A stretch of DNA of 59,084 nucleotides from DATGIQ01 sp035295665 (GCA_035295665.1 DATGIQ010000360.1:1-59084), one strand, 5' to 3'. Shown: positions 7,351-16,384, counted from the stretch's first letter. Notes: generated from the sequence alone by a model not told the origin. Numbers and translations are program-made.

Positions 7351-10300
7351 TCACTTCTTCATACCCGGCTGCGAAAGCCGAAACATTTCTTCTTGCAATC
7401 GTTTGAACCCTGCATCGTTACGAATCGGTGCCAGCGCCGCATCGGGAACGATCTTGTCCCACCAGAACGACAGACGTTCCTCCGGGTGGAGCATGTTCAG
7501 AGTCTGGTGGACGGCTTCCAGGGCGCGGCAGCGATAGTCTGCCACTAGGGCCTGATCCTCCTCCCCATTTGCTTCCGCTCGGGCAACGGCTTGGGCGAAA
7601 ATGCATGCGATGTTATGCATCATCTCCGGCGTACAAGGATTACGGCGGAGGGCGATGTCGGCATCCGCAACAGCTCCGCGGTAGTCCCCAAGCATGACGC
7701 GAGCCAACCCCCGTCCGGCATAGGCATCGCCTACCTCAGGTTCCAGCTCGATCGCTCTTGTGAAATCCCGCAGCGCCAGCCTCCAGGCATCGGCAAAGAA
7801 ATGCGCCCAACCTCGGTGTTGATAGAGGTCCCCATTCGGCGCACGCTCCAGCGCCCGCGTGTAATCCTCGACAGCCTCCGGATACTTGGCGAGTTTCATC
7901 CGCGCCCGTCCGCGGCCAACGAAGACGTCCCGCACCGCTTCTCCGCCCTTCCGAAGGTACGCGCCGAACGATTCCTCGGCTTGCTCGTAGAATCCCAGCG
8001 CCAACAGGGCCCGGGCACGCACCTCGGAAGGCAGCGGCTGGTCGGGAGCGAGTGCCTGGGCGGCATCACACGCCTGGATCGCGTCCTGATATTTCCTTTC
8101 CCGTAACAGTTCACGGCCGCGCTCGACGTGGTAGCTAAAGACCGCATCGGCCGGTGGCTGGAGCCGCATAGCCCTTTGCATCTGCTCCTGGGCGTGCTCA
8201 AGCTGTCCCTGAGCGAGATACACTTGGGCCAAGTTTAGGTAGGCGTTGTATTGATCGGGCTTAAGAGTCATCGCCGAGCAAAAGTCGGTTGCCGCGCGAT
8301 CCCATTCTCTTTGATGGAAGTGGAGGATCCCGCGCGTGAGAAAAAGGACGTAGCGGGCATCCTCGTTGGGGTTGAGCTGGAGTGCCCTTTGAAAATCGGC
8401 CTGGGCATCCGGCAACGCCCGCAACTTTTCATTGGCGAAACTCCGAAAAACGTACGCCCAGAGAAACTCGGGCTGCTGAGTCAGACAGGCATTCAGGCCT
8501 GCCTTGGCCGCTTCCCAGCGCTGCGCCCTCAGGTGACAAACGGCAAGGAAAAACTGGGCCCAGAAATGTCCAGGCTGTAGTGCCAGGGTGCGGTTGAAGG
8601 AGTCGCTGGCCCCTTCCCAGTCACCGCGCCGATACTGTTCTTCGCCGATCAAGAAGTGATCCAGAGCGCCAGCGGGCAGGAGGGAATAGGCGCGGTCCTT
8701 CTCCTTTCGCGCCTCCTCCCGTTCGCCCACCTGTTCCAAGAGGTGAGCCCGCCGAAGGTGGTACGCCTGGGTCTCAAAGCCGAGTTTGCAAGCCCCGTCC
8801 AGAAGATGGAGCGCTTCTTGATATCGCTCGCCGCCTCCGTGCTCCGGGAATGGGTGCTGTCCTCGCGTGCTGGCTAACACCAGCAGCAAGGTGTAGCAGT
8901 CTGCGGCGACCTCGGATGCCCTTGAAGCCGGGAAGGACTGATCAACAGCCGGCGCCGCAGCGCCCGGTTTGATCCCGGCGAGAGCAAGTGCTTCCCGGGC
9001 TGCCGACGCCGCGGCTTTGGCATGAACCGTCGCCTCGGCGCCGAGGAAGAGCGATCCCCGGTCGGGGGCAAGCAATCCGTGGAAGAGTGCTTCGTTACGG
9101 CGCTGGGCGAAGTTTTGGTACCTCTCCTCGGCGCGCTGATGCGCCAGTTGGCCCGCCACGCGCAGGTACCAGCCGGAGACGAGCAGCACGCAGAGCAGGG
9201 CTGTGGCACTGGCAAGCTTCGCCACGAGCGTGGGGCGGCGACGCGCGGACCGCCACAATCGCTGCCAAACGGCTATCGGCCGCGCCTGGATCGGTTCACC
9301 TCTCCCAAAACGTTGCAGATCCTCCGCTAAGGCCAGGGCACTGAGATAACGGTTGCTCGGTTCCTTTTCCAAGCATTTCAAGCAAATGGTTTCCAGGTCC
9401 AGCGAGACCAGGCTGCGTAAGCGCCGGGGCCGCACGGGATCCTGGGTCCGTACCAACTCCAAGGTGTCCAACACGTTGGTGCCGTAAAAGGGTGCGCGTC
9501 CCGTGAGGAGTTCGTACAGGATCGCGCCAAGGGAATAAACGTCCGCTGGTACGCCGATCTTCTTGGAGTTGCCGGCAGCCTGCTCGGGGGACATGTAATT
9601 CGGGGTGCCTATCAACCCCTCGGTTCGTGTCGGGCCGCCGCTCCGGTCTACGAGCTTGGCCAGGCCGAAGTCGGAGATCTTCACCGTGCCGTCCTCGGTC
9701 AACAAGATGTTGTTCGGCTTCAGGTCTCGATGGAGGATGGCGCGCTGGTGGATGTGATGCATAGCCCGTGCGAGGGTCTCGACCAGAAGTGCGGCTTCCT
9801 GCTCGGGCAGCGCCTTGCCGGCAACCTTCTGTGCCAGATTGCCGCCGCCGACATACTCCAGCGAGAAGAACGGACGGCCATCCTGCTCGCCTACCTCGTG
9901 AATCTGCACGATGTTGGGGTGTTGCAACCGGGCCGCGGCCTCGGCCTCGGTCCGGAAGCGAGCCCGCGCCATCGGTTCGGCGTGGGGACCGGTAAGGATC
10001 ATTTTGAGAGCCACGTGACGCTGGAGCGAACACTGCCAGGCAAGATAGACAACGCCCATGCCCCCCCGGCCTAGCTCGGCTACGATCTCGTAACCCGGCA
10101 CCACGGGAAAACTCATGTTCGCTTCGTTGCTGCGACCAATCAGGTCATCGGATTGGGGAGGTGGAACAGGATCGATCATCCCAAAAGCTGCCGGTCCGCT
10201 GAGCAAGGCTCGAAAGGGTGGAGCAAACCCCGTCCTCAGTTCGCCAAGCGATGCAGGGTTCGCGTTCTGAGCGCTGTTGGCCGCGTGGCACGCTGGGAGC

Positions 10301-10407
10301 GAGGGCGCCTCGGGGTCGAATGGGCGTTCCTTAACCCCGCTGTCCGAGACGGGTTCTTTCCGCATGCCATACCCTCTCCGAGCTCTGCCAACGTAGTTCT
10401 TCGCCAT
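7351..10407 (-). CDS. Membrane-anchored Ser/Thr protein kinase with TPR repeats
   Basis: PknB/Hanks-type kinase of 1018 residues. A Pro/Ser-rich segment (1–100) precedes the kinase domain at ~106–375: glycine loop GRGGMG (113–118), Lys135 in VALKM, catalytic HRDLKPNN (226–233), DFG (246–248) and the GTPNYMSPEQA activation-segment end (~268–278). All catalytic residues are present, so it should be active. One membrane helix follows at ~397–415, then a long helical region with about ten TPR-like repeats (~570–960) for protein binding. The frame allows a GTG at 10410, but the ATG at 10407 overlaps the sigma factor stop (TGATG), giving tight translational coupling. The kinase probably controls the sigma factor or shares its signal. 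Confidence 0.92.
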   Translation of the reverse strand: MAKNYVGRARRGYGMRKEPVSDSGVKERPFDPEAPSLPACHAANSAQNANPASLGELRTGFAPPFRALLSGPAAFGMIDPVPPPQSDDLIGRSNEANMSFPVVPGYEIVAELGRGGMGVVYLAWQCSLQRHVALKMILTGPHAEPMARARFRTEAEAAARLQHPNIVQIHEVGEQDGRPFFSLEYVGGGNLAQKVAGKALPEQEAALLVETLARAMHHIHQRAILHRDLKPNNILLTEDGTVKISDFGLAKLVDRSGGPTRTEGLIGTPNYMSPEQAAGNSKKIGVPADVYSLGAILYELLTGRAPFYGTNVLDTLELVRTQDPVRPRRLRSLVSLDLETICLKCLEKEPSNRYLSALALAEDLQRFGRGEPIQARPIAVWQRLWRSARRRPTLVAKLASATALLCVLLVSGWYLRVAGQLAHQRAEERYQNFAQRRNEALFHGLLAPDRGSLFLGAEATVHAKAAASAAREALALAGIKPGAAAPAVDQSFPASRASEVAADCYTLLLVLASTRGQHPFPEHGGGERYQEALHLLDGACKLGFETQAYHLRRAHLLEQVGEREEARKEKDRAYSLLPAGALDHFLIGEEQYRRGDWEGASDSFNRTLALQPGHFWAQFFLAVCHLRAQRWEAAKAGLNACLTQQPEFLWAYVFRSFANEKLRALPDAQADFQRALQLNPNEDARYVLFLTRGILHFHQREWDRAATDFCSAMTLKPDQYNAYLNLAQVYLAQGQLEHAQEQMQRAMRLQPPADAVFSYHVERGRELLRERKYQDAIQACDAAQALAPDQPLPSEVRARALLALGFYEQAEESFGAYLRKGGEAVRDVFVGRGRARMKLAKYPEAVEDYTRALERAPNGDLYQHRGWAHFFADAWRLALRDFTRAIELEPEVGDAYAGRGLARVMLGDYRGAVADADIALRRNPCTPEMMHNIACIFAQAVARAEANGEEDQALVADYRCRALEAVHQTLNMLHPEERLSFWWDKIVPDAALAPIRNDAGFKRLQEEMFRLSQPGMKK

Positions 10408-11189
10408 CACATGTTCAGACCCCGCCGCTCCAGGGCAGGCCGGCAGTAGTCCAGCAACCCCAGCTCGACTATTTCCTGTTCCAGCCGTTCGACCGTCGGG
10501 TGTTCCAGCGAGTGGGCCACTTCGTCAAGGAGAAAATCGGCGAACTTCTCCCGGGCCCGATGCAAGGTCTGTCGAATACTGGCAGCCGTCAAGGGTCGGC
10601 CAAGTTGACTGGTGAGCTGCTCCGCAATTTGCGGCGACCGCATCTCCGGATGATCGGCCCGAAACCGGAGGACGGCATAAAAGGGCTGTCCGGTCCTGGA
10701 CTCGGTGGCGGCGAGCGCCGCCCAGGAACGTGCCAACAACTCGTCGCACCAGCTCTCCACGAATTGGCGATCGGAGTCGCTTTCATCCGGGTGAGCGGCC
10801 AGTGCGCCGTCATCGGATGGCAGGGGTCGGGGCCATACGCGCTGCCGTTTGCGGTAATCGGCAATCAGATGAAACAATGTCCCCTTCACGAAATTGCGAA
10901 ACTGGCCGCGATGAGGATTAGCCCCACGCAGGTGGCCGTGGAGCAGCTGAAGAGCAAACTCCTGCGCGATCTCGTCCGCAGCATCCGGATTGCGCAGCAC
11001 CTTCCGGAGGTAGCGTCGAACAGCGGGCCCGTAGCGCTCGAGGAGTTGTTGACGGGCTGATTGAACTGCCTCAGCCGGCCCGTGATGTGCCCGGCAGACC
11101 AGCGACCATGGAGTCGAGATCTGATTGAGTCGATCAGCAAGGTTCTGGGATTGCATAGGCATTGCTTCGAGGTCTAGGGTACGAATCAT
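10407..11189 (-). CDS. Sigma-70 family RNA polymerase sigma factor (kinase-associated ECF type)
   Basis: Protein of about 260 residues. Region 2 reads AVRRYLRKVLRNPDAADEIAQEFALQLL with a following FRNFVKGTLFHLIADYRKR core-binding segment. Region 4 is SPQIAEQLTSQLGRPLTAASIRQTLHRAREKFADFLL, a longer helix-turn-helix than usual. A C-terminal tail of ~35 residues (VERLEQEIVELGLLD) extends past region 4; such tails occur in ECF groups linked to Ser/Thr kinases in planctomycetes and may be the interaction or phosphorylation site. The start is uncertain: ATG at 11189 (used here), TTG at 11204 with a nearby GGAG, or ATG at 11162. It is translationally coupled to the kinase gene. Confidence 0.85.
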   Translation of the reverse strand: MIRTLDLEAMPMQSQNLADRLNQISTPWSLVCRAHHGPAEAVQSARQQLLERYGPAVRRYLRKVLRNPDAADEIAQEFALQLLHGHLRGANPHRGQFRNFVKGTLFHLIADYRKRQRVWPRPLPSDDGALAAHPDESDSDRQFVESWCDELLARSWAALAATESRTGQPFYAVLRFRADHPEMRSPQIAEQLTSQLGRPLTAASIRQTLHRAREKFADFLLDEVAHSLEHPTVERLEQEIVELGLLDYCRPALERRGLNM

Positions 11190-11770
11190 TTCATGGCTCA
11201 GCAATCGCTCCGTTCGCCGTCATCCCCGCTCGGTGAAAGCTGGCTACAAGACTCCTTTGACCGCGCTACAGAGAAAGTTTCTTCATGTTTTCTGTCACAG
11301 TTTCCGTCTTGGCGAGAAATCGAAGATAGAGGGATCGTTCAGCGGATTATACGCTGAGCAATCCGTGTACCGAAGCAAGATTGCCGGTTGACGAGCATCA
11401 GGGCTCTTGCGGGCAGCTCGTGCCGCAGGGGAGCGTACATGTCCACCGCAAGACCGTTCGGGTAAGGCCGTCTCTCTCGAGCCAATCTCGTCACCAGCGA
11501 TTGCTCGGCACATTGTTGTCCCCGCAAGCAATATCTTGTCCGCAATGTTGCGTTGTCCGAAACACCCCCAGTAGTTACTGCCCGCAAAATAGAGAACAAA
11601 TGCAGGCTGGCTCAGGACTTCCATCGTCACCGGTGCAGGCTTGAATAGGATCTGGACCGAAGCGGGTCGCCGTTCCCATCAGCGCCGTAGTCGGATGTGG
11701 TCCCGAGTTATGCTACTTCGCGTGGAAGTACTGGGGTTGGTCACCGGCTTTCGAAGCAAAGGAGGGAGTC
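11190..11770. promoter_or_regulatory. Divergent intergenic region between sigma–kinase operon and TIGR03118 paralogue 2
   Basis: About 580 bp separating two divergent transcription units, so it should hold promoters for both. Short frames on both strands show no family resemblance and I take them as noise. The plus-strand gene is preceded by a clear AAAGGAGGGAGTC Shine-Dalgarno segment ending at 11770. I see no convincing promoter pair, hairpin or RNA motif. Confidence 0.4.
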
Positions 11771-13240
11771 ATGCGCACCGCGTTCCATAATCCCCGGAAA
11801 GCCTTACGCGTAAGGCGGCCCGCTCGGCGGCATTCCAGCCAGCTGGGGCTCGAGTGTCTAGAGGATCGCTGTCTGTTGAGTACGGGGTTCGCGCAGACCC
11901 CACTCGTCTCGGACATTCCTGGGCTGGCTCCAAATAGGGACAGGAACCTCACCAATCCTTGGGGATTTTCCGAGACCTCGGACGGTCAGTTCCGCGTGGC
12001 CGCCAATGGCTCGGGAAGAGCCATCCTATTCGATGCCGAAGGTGAAAAGAGCGGGGCTGACATCATTATCCCGCCGCCCGCCGGCAGCCCATCAGGATCG
12101 ACCTCTACCCCCAATGGGGTCGTCGGTAATTCCACGTCCGGCTTCGTTATCACCGTCAACGGCCGCAGCGCACCGGCTACTTTACTCTTCTCGACCGAGG
12201 ACGGCACCATTGCCGGATGGAACCCCGCCCTGAGCCAGACGCATGCCGTGATCGCAGCCGACCAATCCAGCAACGGCGCCGTTTACAAATTGCTGGCGTT
12301 GGGCACGAACGCACATGGCACGTTCATCTTCGCCACCAACTTCCACACCGGCACGATCGACATCTTTGACTCCAGCTTCCACCTCGTGCACTTCGGGCCC
12401 CATGCGTTCGTCGATCCGATCGCAGGGCCCGACGCGATCCCCAGCAACTTCGCGCCCTTCGGTGTGAAAAACTTCAACGGTACCCTGTTCGTCACCTACG
12501 CCGAGCAAGATGCCGCCAAGCATGACGACGTTGCTGGCGTAGGCAATGGCTTCATCGATGAGTTCAACACGAGCGGCAACTTTATCCGCCGCTTCGCCAC
12601 GCGCGGACTACTCAATTCGCCGATCGGCGCTGCGATCGCCCCTGCCAACTTCGGCAAATTCTCGAACGATGTCCTGATCGGCAACTTCGGGGACAGCCAT
12701 GTCAACGCCTTCGATCCGGCCACCGGCCAATTCCTCGGCCAGCTCACGGACACACATGGCAACCCCTTGGTGCTGAACGGCGGCTTCAAGGAGACCGACA
12801 CGAAGGGTCTCTGGGGCATCGGCTTTGGCAATGGCGCAGACGATGCCGGCACCAATACCTTGTTCTTCGCCGCGGGGATCAACGAAGAGAATGATGGCTT
12901 ATTTGGTGCGGTCACGGTGGCCAGCGGAAGTCAAGGCGGCGCCGCTAGCAATGATAGCAGGAACGATCCGATCGCGATGCTGACCGCCATGGGCGTCGCG
13001 GCGGAGAGCCAGATGGTCGATGAGTTGTTTACCCGGGCCGGCGCAGTGCCGGACTCGCAGACCCCCATCGGGCAACGCGATGATGGATCAGGCCTCCTTC
13101 TGTCCTCCTCGCCAGGAGTGCCTGGACAAGCGACGAGCACAACATCTCCGATGCACACCTCGATGCAACGACCGGCTAACTCGAACCAAGGGTTGAGCGA
13201 TCCGGAGGGAATTGATTTGAAGCTGGACCTATTGGGTTGA
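11771..13240 (+). CDS. TIGR03118 family beta-propeller-like surface protein, no anchor (paralogue 2)
   Basis: Protein of 489 residues. It starts with a strongly basic stretch (RVRRPARRHSSQ) and LECLEDRCLLS, the LExLExR-type motif, instead of an ordinary hydrophobic signal peptide. The TIGR03118 region covers about residues 37–390: LTNPWGFS, TEDGTIAGW, TGTIDIFD, FVTYAEQDAAKHDDVAGVGNGF, LNSPIGAAIAP and NDGLFGAV. The last ~95 residues are low-complexity with no membrane helix, so the protein may be released or held by another means. The start ATG is preceded by GGAGGGAGTC. It is divergent from the sigma–kinase operon that holds paralogue 1. A long hairpin at 13281–13346 follows. Function unknown. 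Confidence 0.85.
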   Translation: MRTAFHNPRKALRVRRPARRHSSQLGLECLEDRCLLSTGFAQTPLVSDIPGLAPNRDRNLTNPWGFSETSDGQFRVAANGSGRAILFDAEGEKSGADIIIPPPAGSPSGSTSTPNGVVGNSTSGFVITVNGRSAPATLLFSTEDGTIAGWNPALSQTHAVIAADQSSNGAVYKLLALGTNAHGTFIFATNFHTGTIDIFDSSFHLVHFGPHAFVDPIAGPDAIPSNFAPFGVKNFNGTLFVTYAEQDAAKHDDVAGVGNGFIDEFNTSGNFIRRFATRGLLNSPIGAAIAPANFGKFSNDVLIGNFGDSHVNAFDPATGQFLGQLTDTHGNPLVLNGGFKETDTKGLWGIGFGNGADDAGTNTLFFAAGINEENDGLFGAVTVASGSQGGAASNDSRNDPIAMLTAMGVAAESQMVDELFTRAGAVPDSQTPIGQRDDGSGLLLSSSPGVPGQATSTTSPMHTSMQRPANSNQGLSDPEGIDLKLDLLG

Positions 13241-13280
13241 GAGATTCAAAGGCCGTTCCAGGATGAGCGGAGTTGCGTGC

Positions 13281-13346
13281 CATGCTTTCACGGCCCTGCG
13301 TGCCGAACCAGGAACTCTACGGGCCAACCAGGGCCGTGAAAGCATG
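13281..13346 (+). terminator. Long hairpin after TIGR03118 paralogue 2
   Basis: Perfect 18-base inverted repeat (arms 13281–13298 and 13329–13346, CATGCTTTCACGGCCCTG and its complement) with a 30-base loop, 40 bases after the stop codon. No T-tract follows, so it may act as an mRNA 3' stabiliser or a factor-dependent terminator. The rest of the 280-base gap before the next gene shows nothing else. Confidence 0.6.
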
Positions 13347-13520
13347 CCTCCCAGAAACCAGCTTGGTGTTGCAACGGGCTCTCAAAGAAGAGACGAACCG
13401 AGCGCAGACGTGTTCGCCATCCCGCATAATCGGAAGGAAGTCGGCTTGCTTCATAAGAGGGATGGCACGATCCTTGCAGCCAATGTTTCTGTTCCCCGGC
13501 CGCATTGGAAGAGAAGAGCC

Positions 13521-14582
13521 ATGCACCCTTATTCGCGCCTTGTTTGTTTCCGTGTTTGTTTCCGTGGGCTATATCCGCTGTTGGCCGTCCTCGTTTGGGC
13601 AGCCTTGGGGCAAGCGGCTCAGCCCATACGGAATCCCCGTGCGATTACCCGGGGAATGTCTCAGCTTGAGCGGTCGCGGACCCTGAGGATGCTGCGGTTT
13701 TCGCCCAATCTCTTGGACCACTTGGCGTCAATGCGCTTGCTTAGCGCTTATGGGATGGCACAGGCCATGCAAGCTGGGCGGGTTTTGCCTTACAGTTCCG
13801 GCACTTCTTACGCGGTCCCTGGCGGTTATGGCGGGTCGCAAGGATCCATGCCAGGCTACGCAAGTATGGAGAAAGGAGCGTCCTCCAGTTCGCAAGGATC
13901 CCCAGCAGAGTCGCCGCCCGTCTCCAAGGAGATAAACTTCAGCAGCCTACTTACGGCCAGCGGTGTACCCAACGAGAACGGCCAGTTGCGCTGGCCGCTG
14001 GGGCTGCGCATATTGGCAACACAAGGAACGGATGCGCTGCGTGAACAAGTGGATGTGCTTTTCCACGAGGCAGCGAGCCAAGCAGCGCGGGGTCCCGTGA
14101 ACGCCCATCTCATTCAAGAACTGCACCAGACGGTGAACAGGCTCCGAAGACTCTTGCGCAAGGATAAAACCGAACGCTTAGGAATGCCTTTGGCGGTCTA
14201 CAACGAGTCCGAGCGTTTCCTCAATCAGCTGGAGCATGGGGCGCAGGTGCTCAAGGCCGGACTTGCGGCGCCCGGTGGGCAGGAGCAGGTGATGACGACC
14301 TCCCCATCACCCGCTCCGGCGCCGAAGCGGAGCACGGTGGAGGTCGGCACTTATGATAATTCCTTTCAGCCGCAAACTATCACGGTGCCGATCGGCGCGA
14401 CGGTCCAGTGGATCAATCATGGTCATCACCTCCATACGGTCGCCGCCGATGATGGGCAATGGGGTTCCTCGAAACTGGGCACGAGTGGGATCTACCAACA
14501 CACGTTTACTCGACCCGGTGCCTACTTCTATCACTGCGCCGTTCATCCCCAAGAAATGCGCGGAGCCATAATCGTGAAATAG
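13521..14582 (+). CDS. Secreted protein with C-terminal cupredoxin (blue copper) domain
   Basis: Protein of 353 residues. Residues ~1–35 form a signal peptide (basic start, hydrophobic LYPLLAVLVWAALGQAAQ). A middle region of ~230 residues, part Gly/Ser-rich and part helical (LIQELHQTVNRLRRLLRKDK), is unrecognised. The last ~85 residues are a plastocyanin-like domain: the strand FQPQTITVPIGATVQW, then a His-rich loop with H305 (HHLHTVA), and the C339–H342–M346 loop (YHCAVHPQEM). These give the four ligands of a type 1 copper site, so electron transfer or copper binding outside the cytoplasm is likely. The ATG at 13521 (AGAAGAG upstream) was chosen because the longer frame from 13263 runs through the preceding hairpin. 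It lies between two TIGR03118 genes. Confidence 0.85.
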   Translation: MHPYSRLVCFRVCFRGLYPLLAVLVWAALGQAAQPIRNPRAITRGMSQLERSRTLRMLRFSPNLLDHLASMRLLSAYGMAQAMQAGRVLPYSSGTSYAVPGGYGGSQGSMPGYASMEKGASSSSQGSPAESPPVSKEINFSSLLTASGVPNENGQLRWPLGLRILATQGTDALREQVDVLFHEAASQAARGPVNAHLIQELHQTVNRLRRLLRKDKTERLGMPLAVYNESERFLNQLEHGAQVLKAGLAAPGGQEQVMTTSPSPAPAPKRSTVEVGTYDNSFQPQTITVPIGATVQWINHGHHLHTVAADDGQWGSSKLGTSGIYQHTFTRPGAYFYHCAVHPQEMRGAIIVK

Positions 14583-15092
14583 CGAGCGTGGCAGTCGGTG
14601 CGGGAACCAACAACAGCGCGGTCATACTTTCCAATCAGCCAACGGCTTCGCAACCTGTGGCGAGAGGTTGCGATACGTTTTTTTCCTAAATAATCCTGTC
14701 ACACTTGGCATTTCCGCGAGAAGTAGAAAATGGAGCGATCGCGGTGCGCACGATACCCTCGCGCAAGGCGTGATGACTTCAAGGAAGATCGCCGACATCT
14801 TGTCGGCAAGGCCGCGGGTAGCCGCTTGTTTGCGCCCTCGCCAACAGTCTTTCTTGAGGCGTGATGGTAATCCGGGATAGCGAACCGCCCGAGCAAGGGA
14901 ACAGAACGGCCCGTTGTTCCCCATACCGGAATTTCTGTGCGTTTGATGGGGTAAAGCCCTGTCCAGTCTGGTCGCCGACCAGAGGGAGTCGCGGTGCGCC
15001 GGCAGGGTGAAGATTTGGAAACGAGATGGCCTCTGCGGCGAGTTCGCCAAGGAGGATAGTTCCTACATCACTCCTCAGAAAGGATGGGCCTG
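14583..15092. other. Intergenic region upstream of TIGR03118 paralogue 3
   Basis: About 510 bp without a recognisable gene. A frame on the minus strand (14622–15050) is open but shows no family features and no ribosome-binding site. Two small stem-loops are visible: one near 14790–14810 (GCCGACA…TGTCGGC) and one near 14970–14985 (TCTGGTCG…CGACCAGA). The latter lies ~100 bases before the start codon and could sit in the leader RNA. No known riboswitch core was recognised. Confidence 0.4.
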
Positions 15093-16247
15093 ATGCATTC
15101 CCGTTGCCGAACGGCTGCCTTATGCGGCCTGACGCTGTTGGTCTTGGCCTCCGCCAAAGGCCGAGCCGATTTTTTCCTGCAAACGAACCTCGTTTCCGAC
15201 GGGGCCGTTCCTGCTGCTTTCACTGACCCCAATTTACAAAACCCATGGGGGATCTCCTTCAGCCCTACTGGTCCCTTCTCGATTTCGGATAACGGCACAG
15301 GCCTCGCTACGCTTTATTCAGGCACGGGTCAGCCTACTTCGGTGGCGATCACGATTCCTCCGTCTGGGAACGCCAGTCCCACCGGCCAGGTGTTCAATTC
15401 GACATCCGACTTTCATGCCAACACTTCTCTCTTCGTCAGTGAAGATGGTACGATTTCCGGTTGGAGATCCGCCCTGGGAATGACGGCGGAAACTCTTGTG
15501 CCCGGCTCCAATCAAAACGTCTATAAGGGCGTAGCCCTCGCCAGCAATGCCTCGGGCAATTTCATGTATGCCACGAATTTTCGTGCCGGCACGATCGATG
15601 TCTTCGACAAGAACCTGACGCCGGCGCGTCTCTCGGGTTCCTTCACCGATCCGAACGGACTACCAGCCGGCTTCGCCCCGTTTGGTATCCAAAATCTAGG
15701 CGGCAAGCTCTACGTTACCTATGCCAAGCAAGACACCGATAAGCATGATGATGTGAAGGGTCCAGGCAACGGCTTCGTCGACGTCTTCGATACCAACGGC
15801 AATTTTCTGAAACGCATCGCTACGGGCAACCCAGGTAATGCCAGCAACGCCCTCAACTCGCCCTGGGGCCTGGCTCTCGCCCCGGCCACTTTCGGTGCTT
15901 TCGGCGGCGACTTGCTCGTGGGCAACTTTGGCAACGGCCACATCAACGTCTTCGATCCCAATTCAGCCGACCCGAACGGGACCTTCCTCGGGCAGCTCAC
16001 TACAGATCTGGCCGGCACTCCCGTTGCCATCGATGGACTGTGGGGGTTGACGTTCGGCAACGGTGGACAGGGTGGCGACCCAAACCTGCTCTACTTTACT
16101 GCAGGTCTGAACGGTGAGATGGACGGCCTCTTCGGTAGCCTGCAACCCGCCGCAGCTCCCGTCCCTGAACCTGGAACGGCGGCTCTTCTTGTACTCGGTG
16201 GGATGAGCCTGTGGGTATTTCACTACCGCAGGAGGCAGCGGAGCTGA
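15093..16247 (+). CDS. TIGR03118 family protein with PEP-CTERM sorting signal (paralogue 3)
   Basis: Protein of 384 residues. It has a standard Sec signal peptide (LCGLTLLVLASAKGRA, cleavage near residue 23). The TIGR03118 domain covers about residues 25–345: DPNLQNPWGISFSPTGPF, SEDGTISGW, AGTIDVFDKNL, YVTYAKQDTDKHDDVKGPGNGF, LNSPWGLALAP and MDGLFGSL. The C-terminus is a PEP-CTERM tail: VPEPGTAALLVLGG, a short hydrophobic helix, then YRRRQRS. Such tails are recognised by exosortase for surface sorting. The ATG at 15084 sits directly on the AGAAAGG sequence, while the ATG at 15093 is correctly spaced from it, so I chose 15093. Unlike paralogues 1 and 2 it lacks the LExLExR motif. Function unknown. 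Confidence 0.87.
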   Translation: MHSRCRTAALCGLTLLVLASAKGRADFFLQTNLVSDGAVPAAFTDPNLQNPWGISFSPTGPFSISDNGTGLATLYSGTGQPTSVAITIPPSGNASPTGQVFNSTSDFHANTSLFVSEDGTISGWRSALGMTAETLVPGSNQNVYKGVALASNASGNFMYATNFRAGTIDVFDKNLTPARLSGSFTDPNGLPAGFAPFGIQNLGGKLYVTYAKQDTDKHDDVKGPGNGFVDVFDTNGNFLKRIATGNPGNASNALNSPWGLALAPATFGAFGGDLLVGNFGNGHINVFDPNSADPNGTFLGQLTTDLAGTPVAIDGLWGLTFGNGGQGGDPNLLYFTAGLNGEMDGLFGSLQPAAAPVPEPGTAALLVLGGMSLWVFHYRRRQRS

Positions 16248-16341
16248 GAGAAATTCTTGCCCGTCCCCGACAATCAGGGCGTTCACAACTGCAAACGCCG
16301 GTCCGGCCGGAATGCTACTGCCCCCCGGCTCCGGTGGGAAA

Positions 16342-16384
16342 CTACCTCCGCGGACACCCGCCAGCGGTTGCCACGCGGAGGTAG
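16342..16384 (+). terminator. Hairpin after TIGR03118 paralogue 3
   Basis: Perfect 11-base inverted repeat (CTACCTCCGCG at 16342–16352, complement at 16374–16384) with a 21-base loop, about 95 bases after the stop codon. No T-tract follows. The rest of the 351-base gap up to the peptidase gene (16248–16598) holds no gene that I recognise. Confidence 0.45.
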
